DNA of 9,113 nucleotides from Anaerolineales bacterium (GTDB taxonomy: Bacteria; Chloroflexota; Anaerolineae; Anaerolineales; E44-bin32): positions 1-9,113 of the forward strand of contig DAOVFE010000048.1 of assembly GCA_030673085.1 (NCBI GenBank). The letters are read 5' to 3'. The notes beneath the pieces were generated by a model that saw only the letters and a list, made by a program, of their open reading frames with translations, made no database searches and had not been told where the DNA came from. This document shows, one piece after another, positions 4,656-9,113 of the stretch (its first letter is position 1; each line of letters opens with the position of its first letter). Both the position numbers and the translations under genes were made by a program.

Positions 4656-5846
4656 ATGGCTAAAGAAAATAAATTGCAATGGATTGATGAAGAGATAAAG
4701 AATCTCCACGAGACGGGTCTCTATAACCAAATCCGAATATTGTCTTCACCTCAGGGGGCATGGCTGATCGTCGATGGCAAAAAGGTGCTTAATTTTTGCT
4801 CAAATAATTATCTTGGTTTGGCCAACCACCCCCGCGTCGTGCAGTCTGCTAAGGAAGCAATTGACCGCTATGGAGTTGGTCCAGCGGCCGTGCGCAGCAT
4901 TGCTGGCACGATGGACATCCATGTGGAGCTTGAACGCCGTCTGGCGGAATTTAAAGGTGTGGAAGATGCAATTACCTTCCAGTCGGGCTTCAGTGCAAAT
5001 CTAGGCACGATCCCGGCGCTGGTTGGCAAAGAGGATGTGATTTTTTCTGATGAACTGAATCATGCCAGCATTATCGATGGTTGCCGATTATCGCGCGCAA
5101 AGATCATCCGTTTTGCGCACTGCGACGCTGAAGATCTGGGGCGCCAGATCGATGCTCATAAGGACGATGGTTATCGGCGGGCTCTAATCGTGAGCGATGG
5201 TGTGTTCAGTATGGATGGTGATATTGCCCCCTTGGATAAGCTCTATGAAGTGGCAAAGAAAAATAATTATATGCTGATGATCGACGATGCTCACGGCGAA
5301 GGTGTGCTCGGAAGAGGCGGACGCGGGATTGTCGATCAATACGGGCTGCACGGCAAGGTTGATATTGAGCTGGGCACGCTTTCGAAAGCCTTTGGCGTGG
5401 TTGGAGGAATGGTTACCGGTCGAAAATCCATCACCGAATGGCTGCGACAGCGTGGCCGGCCGTTTCTCTTTTCCTCAGCGATGACCGTGCCAGATGTGGC
5501 CGCGTGTCTGGCTGGGATAGACATCTTGAGCGAATCGACCGAACTTGTAGACCAGCTCTGGGAGAATGCTAATTACTTTAAAGCCGAGATGCGAGAACTC
5601 GGATTTGATACCGGCCAAAGCAAGACGCCAATCACTCCAGTGATGCTGGGCGATGCTTCGCTAGCTCAGAAATTTAGTCGTCGCCTGTATGAGGAAGGGG
5701 TATTCGGGATGTCCATCGGCTATCCCACAGTGCCGAGAGGCAAAGCCCGGATCCGAGTTATGATTTCTGCAACGCATAGTCGCGATGACCTTGATTATGG
5801 GCTCCAGGCCTTTAAAAAAGTCGGCAAAGAGCTTGGCGTTCTTTAA
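4656..5846 (+). CDS. kbl: glycine C-acetyltransferase (2-amino-3-ketobutyrate CoA ligase), 396 aa
   Basis: This is a PLP-dependent alpha-oxoamine synthase of the cytoplasm. It interconverts 2-amino-3-ketobutyrate plus CoA and glycine plus acetyl-CoA, the second step of threonine breakdown through threonine dehydrogenase. SNNYLGLANHP (49-59) and SGFSANLG (110-117) are family blocks, and NHAS (135-138) holds the ring-stacking histidine. DDAHGEGVLG (210-219) holds the Asp that contacts the pyridine nitrogen. LGTLSKAFGVVGG (239-251) holds Lys244, which forms the Schiff base. LFSSAMTVPDVAA is typical of Kbl. Length matches the family (about 395-400). GAGGAG lies just before the ATG. The sister enzyme BioF is a possible alternative, but the motifs favour Kbl. 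No threonine dehydrogenase gene is adjacent, which is unusual for a kbl. Confidence 0.92.
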   Translation: MAKENKLQWIDEEIKNLHETGLYNQIRILSSPQGAWLIVDGKKVLNFCSNNYLGLANHPRVVQSAKEAIDRYGVGPAAVRSIAGTMDIHVELERRLAEFKGVEDAITFQSGFSANLGTIPALVGKEDVIFSDELNHASIIDGCRLSRAKIIRFAHCDAEDLGRQIDAHKDDGYRRALIVSDGVFSMDGDIAPLDKLYEVAKKNNYMLMIDDAHGEGVLGRGGRGIVDQYGLHGKVDIELGTLSKAFGVVGGMVTGRKSITEWLRQRGRPFLFSSAMTVPDVAACLAGIDILSESTELVDQLWENANYFKAEMRELGFDTGQSKTPITPVMLGDASLAQKFSRRLYEEGVFGMSIGYPTVPRGKARIRVMISATHSRDDLDYGLQAFKKVGKELGVL

Positions 5847-5881
5847 TAGATAACCCGGCCAATAGATAAGGAAACCATTGT

Positions 5882-5907
5882 TATGCCCGCGCTTTAGCGC
5901 GGGCATA
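5882..5907 (+). terminator. 11-bp perfect hairpin after kbl, without a T-tract
   Basis: TATGCCCGCGC (5882-5892) pairs with GCGCGGGCATA (5897-5907) across the four-base loop TTTA. Outer ACCA/TGGT pairing can lengthen it to about 5873-5916 with internal mismatches. The position, 36 bases after the kbl stop, suits transcript ending or 3'-end protection. Neither side has a T-run, so a classical intrinsic terminator is not certain. Confidence 0.45.
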
Positions 5908-5946
5908 CTATTGGTCCGAAATTAGTCTGAGATTAAAACTAGCGAA

Positions 5947-5971
5947 GTTGGGCTGTGACATGTAAAATTTG
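5947..5971. repeat. two-block repeat downstream of kbl
   Basis: GTTGGGCT (5947-5954), five variable bases, then ATGTAAAATTTG (5960-5971). It matches 4564-4591 in both blocks and in the preceding CGAAATT. Together the two copies bracket kbl. Confidence 0.5.
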
Positions 5972-6229
5972 CGACTAATCGAAATTCAATTAGAGTAGCA
6001 GGCGGTAATAAGTCAGATTGACGGCTTGGCTACATTTCTTAGGGTGAGAAACTGGCGATTATGAGATTTTTCTAAATCACGGAAGGCAACTGCTTAGCAA
6101 CTCACTTGACCCAGATTGATTTTGCAGTCAGAATGGAAGCGCATCATTTTCTCGTTCACGTAAAGATTGACTCACTGGATATCTACTATTGGATGTATGA
6201 GTTGAGAGAAAGGATATTGAGACAAGCAC

Positions 6230-7456
6230 ATGAAGATTTCGGTATTGAACAATCGCCACGTACTCATTGGAGTCACCGGTTCTATCGCAGCCTACAAAGC
6301 CGCTGACCTTGCCTCGAAGCTTGCCCAGGCGGGAACCCAGGTGGACGTGATTATGACCGATGCGGCCCGGCAATTCATCGCCCCCTTAACTTTCCAATCG
6401 CTTATCAGCGGCTCAGTTTTTACGGATAGCGATTTGTGGGGGAGGAAGGCTCATATCCTGCACGTCGACTTGGCCCATCATGCCGAACTACTGGTTATTG
6501 CGCCGGCCACCGCAAATACAATCGCCCATATAGCCAATGGCCTGGCTGATTCGCTGCTCAGTATGACTGCGCTTGCGGCTAGGTGCCCGGTAATTATCGC
6601 TCCGGCGATGGATGCAGGAATGTTTGAAAATCCGGCTACGCAAGCCAATCTAAGAACGCTAGAGCAACGAGGGATTATTGTAATAGGCCCGGCAGAAGGA
6701 CGCCTGGCTTCGGGTCTTAGCGGCGCTGGGCGAATGATGGAGCCTAAGCAAATCTTAAGCCATATCCGCCGCGTTCTGGGTGAAGCGGGTGCGCTCGCTG
6801 GATGCAATGTTGTGGTTACTGCCGGCGGTACGCAGGAAACGATTGATCCGGTTCGGATGATCACTAATCGTTCATCTGGCAAGCAAGGTTTTGCCTTGGC
6901 TCAGGCGGCCTTGGATCGCGGCGCAACAGTGACGTTAATCGCGGCGCCGACAGGATTGCCGACGCCGGTTGGCGCTCGCCGCATAGATGTTCGAACCGCT
7001 GCCGAGATGACGAAAGCTGTGCTTTCGGCGCGTGAAAAAGCGGATGCGCTTTTGATGGCTGCTGCGGTTGCCGATTTCACACCGGCAAAATCAACCGATC
7101 AAAAAATCAGGAAGAGCGGAGAAGGAATGCATTTGGAATTACTCCCAACACAAGACATTCTTTCGCTGGTAGCTGAGGGGCGGCAAAAGGACGGTTGGCC
7201 CAAGGTTGTGGTTGGATTTGCGGCTGAAAGCCAGGATCTTATAGAGAACGCTAAGAAGAAATTAAAGAAGAAGCATCTTTCAATGATTGTGGCCAATGAT
7301 ATCACTGCAACCGATGCGGGCTTTGAAGTAGACAGCAATCGGGTGACGTTGATTCAGGCTTCTGGTAATGTTCAGGCATTACCCCTCATACCAAAGATGG
7401 CAGTTGCAGAGGCTGTACTTGATCAAGTTGAGAACCTGCTTAAAGGTAAGGGCTGA
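6230..7456 (+). CDS. coaBC: bifunctional phosphopantothenoylcysteine decarboxylase / phosphopantothenate-cysteine ligase, 408 aa
   Basis: This cytoplasmic enzyme carries out two steps of coenzyme A synthesis: joining cysteine to 4'-phosphopantothenate and decarboxylating the product to 4'-phosphopantetheine. Residues 1-185 are the flavoprotein CoaC half, with GVTGSIAAYKA (14-24), active-site His78 (HVDLA) and APATANTIA (91-99). Residues 190-408 are the CoaB ligase half, with VVTAGGTQETIDPVRMITNR beginning at about 195, SSGKQG (215-220), AAAVADF (277-283), KIRKS (292-296) and VANDI (354-358). Two CoaC positions are unusual: PAMN is PAMD (Asp128), and the flap cysteine of LACG is Ser161 (LASG). 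The ribosome site is weak (AAGGA about 15 bases away). Length is normal. The gene stands alone, with non-coding gaps on both sides. Confidence 0.93.
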   Translation: MKISVLNNRHVLIGVTGSIAAYKAADLASKLAQAGTQVDVIMTDAARQFIAPLTFQSLISGSVFTDSDLWGRKAHILHVDLAHHAELLVIAPATANTIAHIANGLADSLLSMTALAARCPVIIAPAMDAGMFENPATQANLRTLEQRGIIVIGPAEGRLASGLSGAGRMMEPKQILSHIRRVLGEAGALAGCNVVVTAGGTQETIDPVRMITNRSSGKQGFALAQAALDRGATVTLIAAPTGLPTPVGARRIDVRTAAEMTKAVLSAREKADALLMAAAVADFTPAKSTDQKIRKSGEGMHLELLPTQDILSLVAEGRQKDGWPKVVVGFAAESQDLIENAKKKLKKKHLSMIVANDITATDAGFEVDSNRVTLIQASGNVQALPLIPKMAVAEAVLDQVENLLKGKG

Positions 7457-7733
7457 ATGCGAGATTCCCCGAACCTCAAACGCTGAAAGCTGGCATGGGA
7501 GTACGCCTCCATATATTCCGCCCCTTAGGCAAGTGATTTCTCTTTTTCAACACGCTCCAAGTCTAATAACTCATGAGGAATAACTCAAGCAGGCGTCGAG
7601 CAATCCAGGCGATGCCGAGGGATTTGTCGCAACCATGCAGGCGTTAGGCGGAAAATCGGCGGTGTCAAATTTTCTATGATTCGCTGGCTGAAGGATGGGG
7701 AAGCAATATCAGGGAAGTTTCGATTAGAGGAAA
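7457..7733. other. 277-base gap between coaBC and the DNA repair gene
   Basis: The gap contains an imperfect hairpin (ATGG-AG with CT-CCAT, 7495-7512), the second 20-base repeat (7534-7553) and a TATGAT box (7675-7680) that could be a -10 for the next gene but lacks a clear -35. A 22-codon frame (7676-7744) overlaps the next start and is not accepted as a gene. Confidence 0.35.
7534..7553. repeat. 20-base repeat, copy 2
   Basis: This copy is identical to 3846-3865, and both are followed by one variable base and CTC. It lies 77 bases after the coaBC stop. The two copies are in the same orientation and enclose the NUDIX gene, kbl and coaBC. Confidence 0.55.
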
Positions 7734-8534
7734 ATGATGAATAGTTCGGTTGGTGAAGTCTTGCAACTGCCATTGAGCCCCCAGTCGTCGAATGTGATCG
7801 ACACGCTGGAACAAGCATTTGAAGAATTGGCGAACGATATTCAATATCAAGCTGGCGTCCGAGTGTCAGTTCCGGGTGTTGGGCGTTTATATGGTCTGAG
7901 AGTCCCGATGCTGCGTGAAATGGCTGGCAAAATCGTTCGGGTTTATTCTGGCGATACCCAGGCGCTCAAAGCCATTGCAAGCGACATATGGGCTCGTGGA
8001 AGTCGCGAGCACAGACTGGTGGCGCTTTTTATGATGGCTAAAGCGAAATTGACGCCGTTTGAGCGATGGGATCTCGGGCTGCAATTTATTCAGGATGTGC
8101 AAAATTGGGAAATCTGCGATCAGCTTTGCATGGCGTTGCTTGGTCAGGCATTGGCTGAAGATCCCGAGTATATGAATGAAATCGAGACTTGGGTAGAGGA
8201 CGATGATCTATGGATCCGACGGGCGGCAGTGGTTACCCCGATTCTACTGCGGCGGGCAAAATACCAACCCGATTTGGCACTCGAACTCGATCGCCGGACG
8301 CTGGCTATCTGTCAGGCGCTGATTGATGATGGAGAGAAATATATTCGAAAGGCCGTTGATTGGTCTATCCGGGAGGTCATCGGTCGTAATTACGATTTGG
8401 CTCGCGATTGGATGATAGAACAGGCTGCCGGATTGCCTTCCAAGATTTCACGAAGTGCACTCAAGAAAGCAGCAAAGAAGCTTATGCCCGCAGATTATGA
8501 TTCTTTTATATGCATAATCGAAGGAAATATATGA
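7734..8534 (+). CDS. DNA alkylation repair protein (AlkD-like HEAT-repeat DNA glycosylase), 266 aa
   Basis: Members of this family are monofunctional glycosylases that excise N3- and N7-alkylated, positively charged bases without flipping them. The protein is all-helical HEAT-like repeats. Key AlkD residues are visible: Trp125 and Asp129 in NWEICDQLC (Trp109/Asp113 of Bacillus cereus AlkD), Arg162 or Arg163 in WIRRAAV (Arg148), and Trp210 in KAVDWSIREV (Trp187). The catalytic Asp is therefore kept. The first 20 residues are a family-atypical polar lead-in. AGAGG (7726-7730) lies 3 bases before the ATG at 7734 and 6 before the adjacent in-frame ATG at 7737, so the latter may be the true start. 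The basic C-terminus (KKAAKKL) could contact DNA. It is a single gene; the neighbours show no repair operon. Confidence 0.88.
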   Translation: MMNSSVGEVLQLPLSPQSSNVIDTLEQAFEELANDIQYQAGVRVSVPGVGRLYGLRVPMLREMAGKIVRVYSGDTQALKAIASDIWARGSREHRLVALFMMAKAKLTPFERWDLGLQFIQDVQNWEICDQLCMALLGQALAEDPEYMNEIETWVEDDDLWIRRAAVVTPILLRRAKYQPDLALELDRRTLAICQALIDDGEKYIRKAVDWSIREVIGRNYDLARDWMIEQAAGLPSKISRSALKKAAKKLMPADYDSFICIIEGNI

Positions 8535-8570
8535 GCGCATTTCGAGTGATTTGCCATCAGCGATATCTGT

Positions 8571-8583
8571 TGCACTAAGTGCA
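8571..8583. promoter_or_regulatory. operator-like palindrome (6-1-6)
   Basis: TGCACT and AGTGCA are perfect reverse complements around one central base, 37 bases after the glycosylase stop. A second small hairpin (GCGC-AAAA-GCGC, 8605-8616) follows. Neither is followed by a T-run, so termination is not shown. A protein-binding site for the downstream gene is possible. Confidence 0.25.
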
Positions 8584-8704
8584 GGCTCTGCCAGTATTAA
8601 TTAGGCGCAAAAGCGCTGGTGGAGTAGGATTATTTGGAGAATTCCGCACTGCATAATACAAGCTAGCACGCCAGAGCCAAATAACATAATCTGGTGTCGG
8701 CTTG

Positions 8705-8736
8705 TTTCAGATTAGGAAATCAGAGGAGGTCTGAAA
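8705..8736 (+). promoter_or_regulatory. RNA hairpin presenting the ribosome site of the 2H gene
   Basis: TTTCAGA (8705-8711) pairs with TCTGAAA (8730-8736), and the last A is the first base of the start codon. The 18-base loop contains the strong ribosome site AGAGGAGG (8722-8729). The structure could tune translation of the downstream gene, or simply display the site in an open loop. Confidence 0.35.
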
Positions 8737-9113
8737 TGCCGTTACTTGTGTTGGCCTATCCTGCCATCTCACAAAAGGATCATGATTGGGTCCAGTCAGT
8801 CAGGGCAGAATATGATGAGCTATACTGCCAAATAGTAGCCCCACATTTTAGCATCGTTTTTCCGGTCTTCGATATAGATCAAGAAATTTTCATCAGTCAC
8901 ATCAGGCAGCAATTGCAAGGTTTTCAAGCGTTTCCATTTGTTCTGCGATGTGCATCGCTCGATAAAGATGCCTTTAACGAATACACGCACGTTTACTTGG
9001 TGCCAGACGAGGGATATAGCAACATTGTTAAACTACACGATCGACTGTATAAAGGGCCACTCGCTTCAGATCTACGACTCGACATTCCGTACATTCCCCA
9101 CATAGGCGTGGCT
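8736..9113 (+). CDS. 2'-5' RNA ligase / 2H phosphoesterase family protein, N-terminal 126 aa (cut by window edge)
   Basis: This is the start of a 2H-superfamily protein related to LigT/ThpR-type RNA ligases and cyclic phosphodiesterases. The first half-motif is H37-F-S in PHFSIVFPV, the HxS form of HxT/S. The second is H122-I-G in IPHIGVA, where the usual Thr/Ser is Gly. Strands FPFVLRCAS (66-74) and HVYLVPDEGY (85-94) fit the repeated half-barrel. The product likely acts on RNA ends or cyclic phosphates; the substrate is unknown. ATG 8736 follows AGAGGAGGT by five bases, an excellent ribosome site set in a hairpin loop. Sampled lines are about 42% GC, lower than coaBC or kbl. The frame is open to the last base of the window, so perhaps 50 or more C-terminal residues are missing. 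Confidence 0.8.
   Translation, partial: MPLLVLAYPAISQKDHDWVQSVRAEYDELYCQIVAPHFSIVFPVFDIDQEIFISHIRQQLQGFQAFPFVLRCASLDKDAFNEYTHVYLVPDEGYSNIVKLHDRLYKGPLASDLRLDIPYIPHIGVA

Larger units (their letters stand above)
5847..6229. other. 383-base gap between kbl and coaBC
   Basis: The gap holds the perfect hairpin at 5882-5907 and the second two-block repeat at 5947-5971. It also has a CTAAT/ATTAG inverted pair at about 5975-5993 and a possible weak promoter TTGACC-17-CAGAAT (6106-6134) for coaBC. A plus-strand frame from 6106 that runs into coaBC has no family signal. I see no gene. Confidence 0.45.

Noticed and set aside
6106..6306. 66-codon plus-strand frame before and into coaBC
   Set aside because: It overlaps the conserved start of coaBC out of frame and lacks a family signal. 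Its only early starts are a TTG and an ATG without a ribosome site.
7676..7744. 22-codon frame overlapping the start of the DNA repair gene, considered as a leader peptide
   Set aside because: The ribosome site is weak and the peptide shows no attenuation-like codon run. Overlap alone is not enough.
1..9113. A defence island, CRISPR array, toxin-antitoxin pair or prophage segment
   Set aside because: No cas-like gene, regular repeat-spacer array, paired small toxin/antitoxin frames, integrase or phage structural gene is visible in any frame.

Overview
The window looks like a chromosomal segment of a Chloroflexota bacterium, probably Anaerolineae-like. This is inferred from the gene set and protein flavour: a very short Flp-type pilin, a DUF951 zinc-ribbon protein, a site-2 protease followed by an HD protein and a TyrA-like dehydrogenase, and a CoaBC with a non-classical decarboxylase active site. 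No rRNA, tRNA, CRISPR array, complete insertion sequence or phage gene was found. Most genes are moderately GC-rich. The NUDIX gene (4012-4506) and the truncated gene at the right edge are clearly more AT-rich in sampled lines.

Layout. Positions 1-545 hold a possible tail of an unknown protein, a good sigma70-type promoter, an orphan 47-residue Flp pilin gene that is too short for most gene callers, and a structured untranslated stretch ending in an intrinsic terminator. Positions 738-1047 hold a minus-strand DUF951 gene between two related repeat blocks, and a compact divergent promoter with two facing extended -10 boxes. The rightward promoter predicts a leaderless mRNA. Positions 1047-3211 are a tight three-gene operon: a membrane site-2 protease, an HD-domain hydrolase and a TyrA-fold NAD-dependent dehydrogenase-like protein that lacks the expected catalytic histidines.

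Positions 3212-4011 are about 800 bases without a convincing gene. They hold an operator-like palindrome, one candidate small ORF, interleaved MITE-like inverted repeats, C-run/G-run hairpins and a 20-base repeat that recurs 3.7 kb away. A promoter at its right end drives an AT-rich NUDIX hydrolase gene. Then come kbl (glycine C-acetyltransferase), flanked by a related pair of short repeats and followed by an 11-bp perfect hairpin, coaBC (coenzyme A biosynthesis), an AlkD-like DNA alkylation repair glycosylase gene, and the start of a 2H phosphoesterase (2'-5' RNA ligase-like) gene cut by the window edge.

The right half consists of separately spaced housekeeping or repair genes and not one system. 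The only clear operon is protease-HD-TyrA-like. No defence or secretion cluster could be supported. The least ordinary items are the catalytically degenerate TyrA-like protein in its operon, the mirror-image divergent promoter with its duplicated 3'-end relic, the altered CoaC active site, and the repeat-rich gap at 3541-3865.
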